Assembly (NCBI GenBank): GCA_019918135.1
Contig: WBZZ01006408.1
Location: 67,501 to 105,000, forward strand
Length of the DNA: 37,500 nt
Origin: Paulinella micropora
Taxonomy: Eukaryota > Cercozoa > Imbricatea > Euglyphida > Paulinellidae
Direction of reading: 5' to 3'
The position numbers and the translations under genes are program-made. Below are positions 17,276-24,491 of this stretch, in pieces (within the stretch, counting starts at the first letter, position 1; every line of letters begins with the position of its first letter). Below the pieces are notes generated by a model. That model worked only from the letters and a program-made list of their open reading frames with translations, searched no databases and was not told where the DNA came from.

Positions 17276-18274
17276 ATGGACTATAAACATACAATTATTA
17301 ATACACAGAATGCGGATAGCCAACTTGAGGACACACCAACTGGAGAAGAAACAAAAAGGACGAAAGAAGAAGAAGCCCTTGAAATACACCACCAAAAGAA
17401 AAATCCGAAAATATGGAACACGATATGGGTAGATAAACCATTAGACCAAGTCTTTCTTGACTTAGCAGATATGAGTAAGATAAAAGATAAGAAAGGAAAT
17501 AAGGGGTATGCTTGGATGTTAGTTTGGATTGATTGTCATTCAAGATTTTTAATAATCATTCCACTAAAAAATAAAACGGCGAAAGAAGTATATTATGCTT
17601 TAAAGTCTATACCTTATAAACCGAAATCAATTACTACCGACAGCGGGGGAGAATACAAAGGAGCAACTCGTGATTATTTTATTCAAAATGGTATTAAACA
17701 TGATGTCGTTGAAGTCGGCGACCATAGAGCGCTTGCGGTTGTTGATAGAGTGATAAGAAGTATTAGAAGGTGGTTGGATTTATTATTTGAAACAAATAGA
17801 AATTTTGATTGGGTTAGTTATATTCAAGACTTAGTAAATGCGTATAATCATAAAGTTCATAGAGGAATTCAAGCCAAACCTGTGGATGTCTTTGCTAGAA
17901 GAGATAAAAATAAACAGAAAATAACCCGTGATAATTTAATTAATGAATTCAATATCGGCGATAATGTCCGTAAGGAAAATAAAAGAAATGTTTTTTCAAA
18001 AGGCGGTAAGACATTCTCTAAAATTATTTATAAAGTCAAAGGTAGAAAAGGGTTTAAAATCATACTAAATAACGATGAGTTGGTAAGCCCACGTGATTTA
18101 TTAAAAACTGATTTTGATAAACCAGTTGATGAAGAAAAAGATATGAAAGAGCAGACCAAAGAAGTTATTAAAGAAAAAAAGACAAAAGAATTACTTAAGA
18201 GAGAAGACATTCAACCAGAGAATATCAGGAGTAGTAAGCGAGAAAAAAAGGCAAAGGTAATATTAGATTTATAA
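17276..18274 (+). CDS. int: Retrovirus-type integrase (rve family)
   Basis: The 332-aa integrase has a charged N-terminus, then a catalytic core beginning VFLDLADMSKI, with the first Asp near residue 61. The second Asp is in TTDSGGEY (about 121). The third acidic position is 35 residues later in ALAVVDRVIRSI (about 156), where Asp replaces the usual Glu. The core includes YAWMLVWIDCHSRFLIIIPL and AYNHKVHRGIQAKPVDVF. A C-terminal SH3-like part (FNIGDNVRKENKR ... VKGRKGFKIILNN) and a basic tail follow. No zinc-binding HHCC module is obvious at the N-terminus. It would insert the element into host DNA using the terminal repeats. The ATG directly abuts the family H hairpin. Confidence 0.9.
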   Translation: MDYKHTIINTQNADSQLEDTPTGEETKRTKEEEALEIHHQKKNPKIWNTIWVDKPLDQVFLDLADMSKIKDKKGNKGYAWMLVWIDCHSRFLIIIPLKNKTAKEVYYALKSIPYKPKSITTDSGGEYKGATRDYFIQNGIKHDVVEVGDHRALAVVDRVIRSIRRWLDLLFETNRNFDWVSYIQDLVNAYNHKVHRGIQAKPVDVFARRDKNKQKITRDNLINEFNIGDNVRKENKRNVFSKGGKTFSKIIYKVKGRKGFKIILNNDELVSPRDLLKTDFDKPVDEEKDMKEQTKEVIKEKKTKELLKREDIQPENIRSSKREKKAKVILDL

Positions 18275-18298
18275 GTTGAATTAAAATAATTCAACTTA
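18272..18298 (+). terminator. Hairpin at the integrase stop codon
   Basis: TAAGTTGAATT (18272-18282) pairs perfectly with AATTCAACTTA (18288-18298) across a 5-base loop. The stop codon TAA is the first three bases of the stem. It may mark a transcript 3' end. It is not family H, since the GATATTT/AAACATC ends are absent. Confidence 0.55.
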
Positions 18299-18314
18299 AG
18301 GCAAAAAAATAAAA

Positions 18315-18414
18315 AGGCATTTATCTAGGTGACGAGACATCTTCGGACTTGAACCCGCAACCGAAAATTTCAATGACTACGCCGAACCCGTTAGTCTCGT
18401 CGCCTAGTATGCCT
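18315..18414. other. Long branched hairpin with a tRNA-like B-box
   Basis: Outer arms are AGGCAT/ATGCCT (18315-18320 and 18409-18414). The main stem is CTAGGTGACGAGAC with GTCTCGTCGCCTAG (18325-18338 and 18394-18407), 14 bp with one T-G wobble on the plus strand. The 55-base interior can form a further stem, TTCGG/CCGAA. On the minus strand it contains GGTTCAAGTCC, a match to the tRNA B-box. A standard cloverleaf could not be fitted. It may be a tRNA-derived relic or a structured RNA or DNA element. Confidence 0.55.
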
Positions 18415-18507
18415 GACAATTACGCAGGAAAAATGGTATTTGAAGTATTGCCGTAAGTCAATTTTTTTAGAAAATTCTAGAAAATTCTATTTCCGTGAAT
18501 ATCACCA

Positions 18508-18592
18508 TGCGACACAGCGACACGGCGGCGTCGCAGTGTCGCAGTGTCGCAACCTCTGCGACAGAATTTCGCTTTTTTGTCGCATTGTCGCA
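18508..18592. repeat. TGTCGCA iteron-like cluster with an inverted repeat
   Basis: TGTCGCA occurs directly at 18537, 18545, 18578 and 18586. Its complement TGCGACA occurs at 18508 and 18557. The 14-base arms TGCGACACAGCGAC (18508-18521) and GTCGCAGTGTCGCA (18530-18543) pair at 13 of 14 positions. The cluster is GC-rich in an AT-rich element and ends 11 bases before the next start codon. It may be a protein-binding array (operator or origin). Confidence 0.7.
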
Positions 18593-18603
18593 AAAAAAAA
18601 AAA

Positions 18604-19131
18604 ATGGACTTAATTCCAAGCAGAACCAAAACTAAATCCGATTGGTTGGAGGAATACGAAATTCGTAGAACCTCTAAGGACAGGCTAAATAAGGATAAAA
18701 TAAATTGCGAAGAACGAATTTCTAAAGCAGATAAAGACATTTCTCGTCTCGTTGAAAAGAAACAGCCCGACATAGTAAAACTAGATGCTATCAATGAGAT
18801 GTTAAAACGAATGACTATTGAAAATAATGAAGTAGATGAAGACCGAATTGTTCGCTTGAGACAAAAAAAATTGGAAAAAAAAATAAACAAAGAACGAGAT
18901 AATTTCTATAAGTGGAAAAATGACAATCGTGGCCAACTTTCCGCTATTGTCATGAATAAAATTCTCGTTGGTATTGAAAAAGAACATTTATCGTTTAATT
19001 CTTCGTTTAACAAATACTCCAGTGATGGTATTAACGAGCACATAAACGATAGCATTAATAGCGAACGAGAACATAAGAGAAACATGCACAGAGTCTTCAG
19101 AACCGAGAGTGCGGATAGCAACTCGGAATAA
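18604..19131 (+). CDS. 175-aa charged helical protein, unknown
   Basis: The first ATG (18604) lies just after an A-run that follows the iteron-like cluster; the frame is open upstream only through GTG in the repeat array. The product is hydrophilic and mostly helical (ERISKADKDISRLVEKKQPD, VRLRQKKLEKKINKERD), probably a coiled coil, with an acidic Ser-rich end (TESADSNSE). No domain is recognised. It has no counterpart in the visible part of element 2, which stops before this region. It may be element-specific cargo or a regulator; the upstream repeats could be its own control site. Confidence 0.6.
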   Translation: MDLIPSRTKTKSDWLEEYEIRRTSKDRLNKDKINCEERISKADKDISRLVEKKQPDIVKLDAINEMLKRMTIENNEVDEDRIVRLRQKKLEKKINKERDNFYKWKNDNRGQLSAIVMNKILVGIEKEHLSFNSSFNKYSSDGINEHINDSINSEREHKRNMHRVFRTESADSNSE

Positions 19132-19162
19132 AAAGACTTTAGTGTAAAATGTTGATTTAAAA

Positions 19163-19290
19163 TATGTTGATTTTACTTAGAAAACAACATTATCAACATA
19201 CATTGGTTTTTTTCAAAACCAAGGGGTTTAACACCCCACCCTAATTCAAAGAAATTTCTATTACACATGCTTTTTTGGTGTGTGTAATAG
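19163..19290. other. Series of four hairpins upstream of the spliced gene
   Basis: Hairpin arms are TATGTTGAT/ATCAACATA (19163-19171 and 19192-19200), TTGGTTTT/AAAACCAA (19203-19222), GGGGT/ACCCC (19223-19237) and CTATTACACA/TGTGTAATAG (19258-19267 and 19281-19290). The last one ends three bases before the ATG at 19294. All arms are perfect. Such a run in 130 bases is unlikely to be chance. Confidence 0.6.
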
Positions 19291-19293
19291 AAT

Positions 19294-19763
19294 ATGGGAG
19301 AGCCTGAAGAATTGGTTGAAGGGGTTGGCGAAATCAACCTCAATCCTGCTACTGCGGGTAAGTCCTAATTCAATTGTTTTTATTAAATAATAATGAAATG
19401 TGGTGTGTAGGTTTTTGGAAGCCTTGGGGTGAAGTTGAAGAAAAAGCGCCAGCAGAGATGAAAAACCCACGCTTAGTGAGGGTTCCGAAGGAGTTCGCTC
19501 AACTCGGAAAAGAAAAAATAACTTCTTTTCACTCCGAACGGAAATATTTTGTTCGTAACCCCTTGCAGAGAACAGAGAATTTTTTATTTGCTTGGGTTGA
19601 GAGGGATGCAACTATGAAAAACCCAAGGAAGAAAAATTTCATTCTCGCTTCTGTGGGATGGGATGAGGAGGAAATTCTCGTCTTCCCTTCTCTGTCAGCC
19701 TTGATGAAGAAGGTTGGCGATGATGAAGAGTCTATCAATTGGTCTGTCCGACTTGATATGTAA
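19294..19763 (+). CDS. 138-aa protein of unknown function, apparently spliced (exons 19294-19357 and 19411-19763)
   Basis: Exon 1 starts ATG-GGA-GAG and codes an acidic leader (GEPEELVEGVGEINLNPATA). A consensus 5' splice site GTAAGT follows at 19358, and a TGTGTAG 3' site ends at 19410. Removing these 53 bases joins the frames exactly. Without splicing, exon 1 stops after two more codons. Exon 2 codes a Trp-rich protein (FWKPWGEVEEKAP, FLFAWVERD, ILASVGWDEEEILVFPS) that I do not recognise. Its base composition looks less AT-rich than its neighbours, suggesting capture from the host. It is the last gene before the right TIR. If unspliced, a shorter protein could start at the ATG at 19398. Confidence 0.6.
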
Positions 19764-19915
19764 AGTAAGTCTATTTCGGACTTAAGACTTATTTTATTAA
19801 AATGGGGTTTTCCGTCGGTGCTCGTGCGGTGTGTTTTTTTTTAACCTTAAAAAACAACTAGGCGCCCGCGGTTGTGCTCTTTAGGGTGTTTTGATACTTC
19901 GTATTGATTTCGTTT
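19764..19915. other. Short intergenic stretch with a hairpin, running into the TIR
   Basis: Directly after the stop codon, TAAGTCT (19766-19772) can pair with AGACTTA (19785-19791), or AAGTC with GACTT inside it. This may mark a transcript end. The remaining bases include a unique GC-richer piece (about 19800-19832) and then the TIR from 19833. Confidence 0.45.
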
Positions 19916-20079
19916 TTATTTATTGATGTGCTTCTTTGTTTTCTTATGTCTTGATAAGTTCGCTCTTGCTACATATGCGCCACATTCGCATTTTATTTTT
20001 TCTGTTGCTTTCCAATTCCTTTGCTCTCTATTTTTTTGTTCATATAATTGTTTAGAATTAGGTCTTGTATAGTCTGCCA
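19833..20079. repeat. Right terminal inverted repeat of element 1
   Basis: This is the reverse complement of 1-246 with a single one-base length difference in a T-run (19834-19842). The outer end cannot be fixed, because the matching bases of the left repeat lie outside the window; it could extend into 20081-20285. Confidence 0.93.
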
Positions 20080-20080
20080 T
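19916..20080 (-). CDS. Small one-finger zinc-finger-like protein, right TIR copy
   Basis: This is the complete copy (54 aa) of the gene cut by the window start. It begins with MADYTRPNSKQLYEQ and has the finger KCECGAYVARANLSRHKKTK followed by His. The ATG at 20080 is preceded on the minus strand by a TATATAAAT stretch, a good promoter. Position inside both TIR arms means the gene is duplicated and kept identical by the repeat. It might act on the element ends or on early expression; that is inference only. Confidence 0.72.
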   Translation of the reverse strand: MADYTRPNSKQLYEQKNREQRNWKATEKIKCECGAYVARANLSRHKKTKKHINK

Positions 20081-20311
20081 TTATATAAATATATTTTTCG
20101 TTAATCTTTAAATAAGAATAACGAAAGTTTTTTTATCGTTATTCTTTTTTTAAACAAGAGGAAGAGAGATTTCTTTATTCTGTTTGCTTGTATTGATTTG
20201 AAAATTTGATTTTCTTATTTTGCTGTTTTGTGCTCTTGTATTGATTTGGTGGGAGATTAATAGGAAGGCTTATTTCGTTATCTACAACCCGTAGGAGGCA
20301 ACGAAAAGTCG
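20081..20311. other. Junction region between element 1 and element 2
   Basis: No gene is visible. It holds an 11-bp perfect hairpin (AAGAATAACGA at 20114-20124 with TCGTTATTCTT at 20136-20146), a direct repeat CTTGTATTGATTTG (about 20187 and 20234), and the left half of a larger hairpin (20286-20328). The boundary of element 1 lies somewhere here. Confidence 0.6.
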
Positions 20312-20328
20312 TTGCCGCACTACGGGTT
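20286..20328. repeat. Two-step hairpin at the truncation point of the element 2 polymerase
   Basis: AACCCGTAG (20286-20294) pairs with CTACGGGTT (20320-20328). Inside it, GGCAACGA (20297-20304) pairs with TCGTTGCC (20309-20316) around an AAAG loop. Similarity to the element 1 polymerase begins immediately after the hairpin, so it marks the breakpoint. Confidence 0.8.
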
Positions 20329-22798
20329 ATCAACTACTAGAGAGAAATTCAATCTTTCTAATGATTGCCCCATACCATTCTCTACCGCCGTAAAAATCCT
20401 TAATACTTTGATAAAAGAAGGAAAGACATATGAAATAACAAACGCCTTAACAAGAGAAACTATAAGCACAAACAACATCGGAGAAGAAGCGGACATTATG
20501 ATTTACTTAGAGAATAACCACTATTTTGGATTAACTAAAAGATATAAACAAAAATGCGAACAATGTTTAAAGAAATACATCAAAAAGCACACTTGTAATC
20601 CAAAAATCATAAATTATGTGAATAGAGAAATATTAAAGAATGGAAAGAGACATTTAATAACGAAGGAGCATAAAGAAAAATATAATAATAAAGACGAACT
20701 CCTTCATTACGACCTTGAAACTTTTAGAAATAACACACTTGCTGAAGGCTTTGATATTCACGACTGCTATATAGTCGGATATACTCAAGGGACGGAAGGA
20801 TTTAAATACTTTGCTTGTAAAGATAGTATTTCTAAATTTCTTGATACACTTCTAGAGAGAGGAAAGAAGTTAGCAGTTGAATGGGCAAACAAACAACCAG
20901 ATATTCATAATCCAGTCAAGAAAGTAGCAGGAGTAAGAAAGAAAAGAAACAAAGATGAAGAACCGCCGATTTTATATGTGAATGGATTTAATGGAGCGAA
21001 CTTTGACCACTACTTCATTAAACAGGAATTAATAAGAAGAGGCATTAAACCAAAATCACATATGATTAATAACGGCTCAATAATCTCTTTACAATTTGAA
21101 AATATTAAAATGTGGGATATGTGTAAGCATACTCAGGGAACTCTAAAAGAAAACTTAGAAAATATGAAATGTAAAACTCTTAAAGGAGATTTTGACCACG
21201 ACCAAGCCACAGAATGGGAAAAAATGAGCGAAGAATTAAGAAATAAGTGTCTTGAATATTTGAAGTGTGATGTTATGGGGTTAAAAGAGTTATATGACAA
21301 AATAAACACAGAGATATTTGAAAAACACTCAGTGAATTTAACTTCATACATTTCAACTTCAAGCCTTGCTTTCAATATCTGGAAGAAAATGATTGATGGT
21401 AAGCACGATGTAAGGCTTCCAACTATTGAACAAGAAAAGTCATTTAGAAAAGCGGTTATCGGAGCAAGAACATATCCAAGCAAAAAAAGATTTATTTCAA
21501 AACAATACAAGGACTACTTAGCGGGAAAAATCACATTTGACGAATTAACCGATTATTTAGTTGATGCGGATGTCGTATCTTTACACCCAACAGCGATGCT
21601 TAATTTATTTATGGTTGGAGAAATTAAACAGGCTATCGCACCATTTGATTATAATAATCTTCCAATCGGTATTTACAATGTTGATTATATCTCACCAAAA
21701 GACATATTACATTCAAGAATAGGACAGAGAAATAAAATGGGCTCATTAAAGTGGAATTTAGCGGATATGAAAGACCAATGGCTTACAAGTGTTGATATTG
21801 AAGATATGATTAAGGAAGGCTACGATATAACAATTCATAAAGGCTACTATACAGAGGAGGCCGAACCAGTTTTCAAAGAATACATACTGGAAATGTTTAA
21901 GGCGAAAGAAAATAGCGAAAAAGGCACACCGCAATATTTACTAGCCAAACTATTTATGAATTCGTTATACGGAAAAATGATACAGCGACCTATCCCAACA
22001 GAAGCAGAATATATTAAATCAAATGAGGAGTATTGGAAATTTTGGACGAAAAACTATATATCTGATGTGGTTGAATTCAAAGATAAAGACGGAAACAAAC
22101 TATGGCACGTATCTGGAATACCTAGAAATGAAGTAATAATTGAAGAGAGTATTACAAAGCCTTCTCATTACGGGGCTTTCATTCTAGCATATAGCAGGCG
22201 AATTATGTATAACTACATAAAAGAGGCTAATCCAAATAAAGACATAGAGGCTGATTTCTATTACACCGATACTGATAGTCTAGTGTTGCATGTTAGGTTC
22301 GCCAAACTAATCAAAAGGCTTGGTGATAAATCTCTCGGAGGAATAACGGATGACTTAGGAGATTGCTGTAAGATAATAAGAGGAATATGGATTGCTCCTA
22401 AATTGTATATGTTAGAATTTACAACGAATGAAGCATTTCTCCCTTACCTTACTAAGAATGACTTGAAACATAAAGACAAAGGAGTTCATATAATTGAATG
22501 CTACGAAAACGATGGAGTAAAAAAGAGATACTACCACCTTAGAGGTAAGGGTTTGAATTCAAAGGAGTTAAATCCAGAAGTATATGAAAAGATGGATTTA
22601 GGCGAAAGCATTGAAAATGTTAGAGATTTTCAAATGAAGAAAATTCATTTATCACGAAATAGCAAACAGCAAAACATTAACCATTTTAGCATAGTTCATA
22701 CTACAAACATAAAAAAGAAAGTTAATGATAATAAATGGCAAGGTCGGGAATTTATCAATGAAAATGATAGTATTCCTTACGGATACCAAAGACATTAG
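20312..22798 (+). CDS. polB: Protein-primed DNA polymerase B, 5'-truncated copy (element 2)
   Basis: The open frame begins at a TTG inside a hairpin, with no ATG nearby. Homology to the element 1 enzyme starts at (R)EKFNL, so roughly the first 200 residues are missing. Exonuclease motifs (HYDLET, NGFNGANFDHYF, YLKCDVMGL) remain. Motif B (KLFMNSLYGK) and motif C (YYTDTDSL) are intact, and so is KLYMLEF. Motif A reads DADVVSLHPTAM, with His in place of the near-invariant Tyr of SLYP. The copy carries small insertions relative to element 1. Loss of the N-terminus and the motif A change suggest a decaying, probably inactive gene, even though the rest of the frame is open. Confidence 0.85.
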   Translation: MPHYGLSTTREKFNLSNDCPIPFSTAVKILNTLIKEGKTYEITNALTRETISTNNIGEEADIMIYLENNHYFGLTKRYKQKCEQCLKKYIKKHTCNPKIINYVNREILKNGKRHLITKEHKEKYNNKDELLHYDLETFRNNTLAEGFDIHDCYIVGYTQGTEGFKYFACKDSISKFLDTLLERGKKLAVEWANKQPDIHNPVKKVAGVRKKRNKDEEPPILYVNGFNGANFDHYFIKQELIRRGIKPKSHMINNGSIISLQFENIKMWDMCKHTQGTLKENLENMKCKTLKGDFDHDQATEWEKMSEELRNKCLEYLKCDVMGLKELYDKINTEIFEKHSVNLTSYISTSSLAFNIWKKMIDGKHDVRLPTIEQEKSFRKAVIGARTYPSKKRFISKQYKDYLAGKITFDELTDYLVDADVVSLHPTAMLNLFMVGEIKQAIAPFDYNNLPIGIYNVDYISPKDILHSRIGQRNKMGSLKWNLADMKDQWLTSVDIEDMIKEGYDITIHKGYYTEEAEPVFKEYILEMFKAKENSEKGTPQYLLAKLFMNSLYGKMIQRPIPTEAEYIKSNEEYWKFWTKNYISDVVEFKDKDGNKLWHVSGIPRNEVIIEESITKPSHYGAFILAYSRRIMYNYIKEANPNKDIEADFYYTDTDSLVLHVRFAKLIKRLGDKSLGGITDDLGDCCKIIRGIWIAPKLYMLEFTTNEAFLPYLTKNDLKHKDKGVHIIECYENDGVKKRYYHLRGKGLNSKELNPEVYEKMDLGESIENVRDFQMKKIHLSRNSKQQNINHFSIVHTTNIKKKVNDNKWQGREFINENDSIPYGYQRH

Positions 22799-22872
22799 AA
22801 ACGAGAGAGAGTGTAGTTGATAAATAGTTAATTAATTAATTTTTTATTTTTTATATCCTATAGTATATACTA

Positions 22873-23157
22873 ATGTCTCTCAAGTCTCTCGCGGAAAAAT
22901 TTGAAAAACTTTCTATCAATAATAAAACATTTACTTTGGATGATATCAAGCAAGTCATTGATGGTCATGTAAATGAATATAAATCTGAAAGTAAAAAACT
23001 TCAAGAACAAGGATTGCTACCTATTGGAAAATATAAGGGGAAGTCCGTTGCCGATGTCGCTGTATTTGACAAGCAATACTTAATATGGTTGAACAAGCAA
23101 CCGATGATGATAAACTATCCAGAACTCAAAAAAGAAATTGTTAAATATATTCTATAA
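22873..23157 (+). CDS. 94-aa protein with ExoX-like C-terminal domain (element 2)
   Basis: It starts right after TAGTATATACTA and is the homologue of 3903-4193. The N-terminus (LAEKFEKLSI) and the domain (LPIGKYKGKSVADVA, then KQYLIWLNKQPMM) are kept. The stop codon abuts the stop of the convergent gene at 23158 with no bases between. Between the polymerase and this gene, a fragment (GAGAGTGTAGTTGATAAATA, about 22809-22828) resembles one arm of family H hairpins. A DNA-replication accessory role is inferred from position. Confidence 0.72.
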   Translation: MSLKSLAEKFEKLSINNKTFTLDDIKQVIDGHVNEYKSESKKLQEQGLLPIGKYKGKSVADVAVFDKQYLIWLNKQPMMINYPELKKEIVKYIL

Positions 23158-23886
23158 TCACACTACATTCTCCTTTAAATTAGTCCCTTGGACAATTGTC
23201 GGTAGCACCATATCTCCAACACGTTGGTAATCTCCGTCGCGACGGAGATACCCGACTAAATTTATCTCTTTTTTAATTATTCTTAATATCGCCTTTTCTC
23301 TATGAAAATTGTTAAATTGTGTATAGTGTGGCTCTTTTAGAATTTCCCTAAAGTCTTCTCTTTCTTCTATTTCTACATTACGATAATTTAGTTTATTCTC
23401 TTCTAAATATCGGTCTGTAATTTCTTTAAACTTTATTTTTTCAAAGTGATGGTCAACATGAACGTTTTTTCTATCGTGTATTTCTTTTGTTATTTCACAT
23501 ATGTATTTCGGCTCAATGAAAATGTCTATTACCATTCTATTTAAATATTCTTCTATTTGATTTTTTATAGTATTTCTACACGCATCATTAAATTTGGTCT
23601 TGGTGTATCTCATCATTTGTTTCTCTTTATTTACCCCAATGTAATTAATACAATTATACCACGAAAATGCTTTTTCTCCTATACGAAAGTGCTTACTACC
23701 ATATCCATTATTTTCAACATCAATTTCACAATTTATCAAATGTTCAAATTTCGTCTTATAATCAGGATGATTAATTATAATACCCTTAATAAAATTACTA
23801 TCGTTTTCATTTAACTTTTCATTGTGCTTATATTTGCTGACAATATTTCTTATATATACTATTATTTCTTTCTTTGTTTTAAACAT
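23158..23886 (-). CDS. DCL/DUF3223-like protein with C-terminal HNH-like region (element 2 only)
   Basis: The ATG at 23886 is preceded by GTATATACTAAGCGGAGTA; an earlier ATG at 23910 would start inside that promoter-like sequence. The 242-aa product has a segment resembling the DCL (DUF3223) domain: IIINHPDYKTKFEHLINCEI, then SKHFRIGEKAFSWYNCINYI. It is followed by CEITKEIHDRKNVHVDHHFE and a distal FNNFHREKAILRIIKKEINL, which recalls the HNH-type tail often joined to this domain. That suggests a nuclease, possibly a selfish homing gene. It is inserted between two ExoX-like genes on the opposite strand and is absent from element 1. The C-terminus contains palindromic repeats (23212-23249). Confidence 0.6.
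   Translation of the reverse strand: MFKTKKEIIVYIRNIVSKYKHNEKLNENDSNFIKGIIINHPDYKTKFEHLINCEIDVENNGYGSKHFRIGEKAFSWYNCINYIGVNKEKQMMRYTKTKFNDACRNTIKNQIEEYLNRMVIDIFIEPKYICEITKEIHDRKNVHVDHHFEKIKFKEITDRYLEENKLNYRNVEIEEREDFREILKEPHYTQFNNFHREKAILRIIKKEINLVGYLRRDGDYQRVGDMVLPTIVQGTNLKENVV
23212..23249. repeat. Two adjoining family P palindromes in the DCL/HNH-like gene
   Basis: ATCTCCAAC-AC-GTTGG with a decayed end lies at 23212-23231. A perfect 20-bp palindrome, ATCTCCGTCGCGACGGAGAT, lies at 23230-23249. Both are in frame, coding GYLRRDGDYQRVGD. Confidence 0.87.
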
Positions 23887-23955
23887 TACTCCGCTTAGTA
23901 TATACAACATCTCTTAAATAAAATTAATAAAAAAAATAATATTAATAGTATATCA

Positions 23956-24393
23956 ATGACCGACCTGAGCACCAAGCAGGACTACTTGAATGAAATTGAA
24001 AAATGGAACATTGACAGTGAAGTTAAGAAACCCACTATTAAATGGACTAAACCCGACATTGTTTCTTTCTATGAGCAATATAAACCAAGGGATGATAATG
24101 TGAAAGTAGTTATTCCGTTGGAGTCTACATTATCAAAAATGATGGAGGAAGAAAGCACTCCTTTTACTACTGCTGATTTAAAAGAGACTGGTATCACCGA
24201 AATAAAGGCTAATGTAGGGGTAGAAATTGCAAAGAAAGAAGAACAACAACACGAAGCAGACATTTTTCTTCAATATGGTAAGTATAAAAAAAATGAAAAT
24301 TGAAGATGTCGCTAAGATTGATAAACCATACCTTGAATATTTAATTCAACAACCTTATTTTAATAACAAAGATGCGGTAAAAAAATATTTATA
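23956..24393 (+). pseudogene. Frameshifted homologue of the 137-aa ExoX-like protein (element 2)
   Basis: The gene starts after AGTATATCA and keeps the conserved N-terminus (TKQDYLNEIEKWNIDSEVK). An A-run after GGTAAGTAT has 8 A instead of 7 in element 1, so the frame runs into a stop at 24303, after only the first residues of the ExoX-like domain. The remaining domain (KIDKPYLEYLIQQPYF) is still readable in another frame to 24393. The break could also be a sequencing error or a slippage site in the A-run. The short product would be 115 aa. Confidence 0.75.
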
Positions 24394-24438
24394 ATTGATA
24401 TTACATCGCCTCCCTTTTTAATTTTTTTTGTCTGGTTT

Positions 24439-24491
24439 CGATGTTTACAAACCGCACGAAAGCGTAGCGAAAGTGCGGATTTGTAAATATC
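24439..24491. repeat. Single family H hairpin after the 411-aa gene homologue
   Basis: On the plus strand it runs CGATGTTTACAAACCGCACG ... GTGCGGATTTGTAAATATC. Read along the minus-strand gene, the G of its stop codon TAG is the G of GATATTT. The arms TTTACAAA/TTTGTAAA pair, as do CCGCAC/GTGCGG, around a GAAAGCGTAGCGAAA loop. Confidence 0.85.

Larger units (their letters stand above)
18275..18603. other. Non-coding stretch between integrase and the 175-aa gene
   Basis: No convincing gene is present in these 329 bases. They contain the rest of the integrase stop hairpin, the long branched hairpin at 18315-18414, an AT-rich part with a repeated AGAAAATTCT (about 18470-18490) and the TGTCGCA iteron-like cluster at 18508-18592. 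The density of structured DNA suggests a regulatory or replication-related region. Confidence 0.6.

Noticed and set aside
17247..17432. Alternative Lys/Arg-rich frame overlapping the integrase start
   Set aside because: It is a shadow of the integrase coding region with no conserved features.
18331..18400. A tRNA gene on the minus strand (7-bp GACGAGA/TCTCGTC stem and B-box)
   Set aside because: The T-arm is not directly next to the acceptor stem, its stem does not pair, and no proper D or anticodon arm could be drawn. Kept only as a tRNA-like hairpin.
18544..18603. GTG-started extension of the 175-aa gene
   Set aside because: It would translate the iteron-like repeat array. The ATG at 18604 is a better start.
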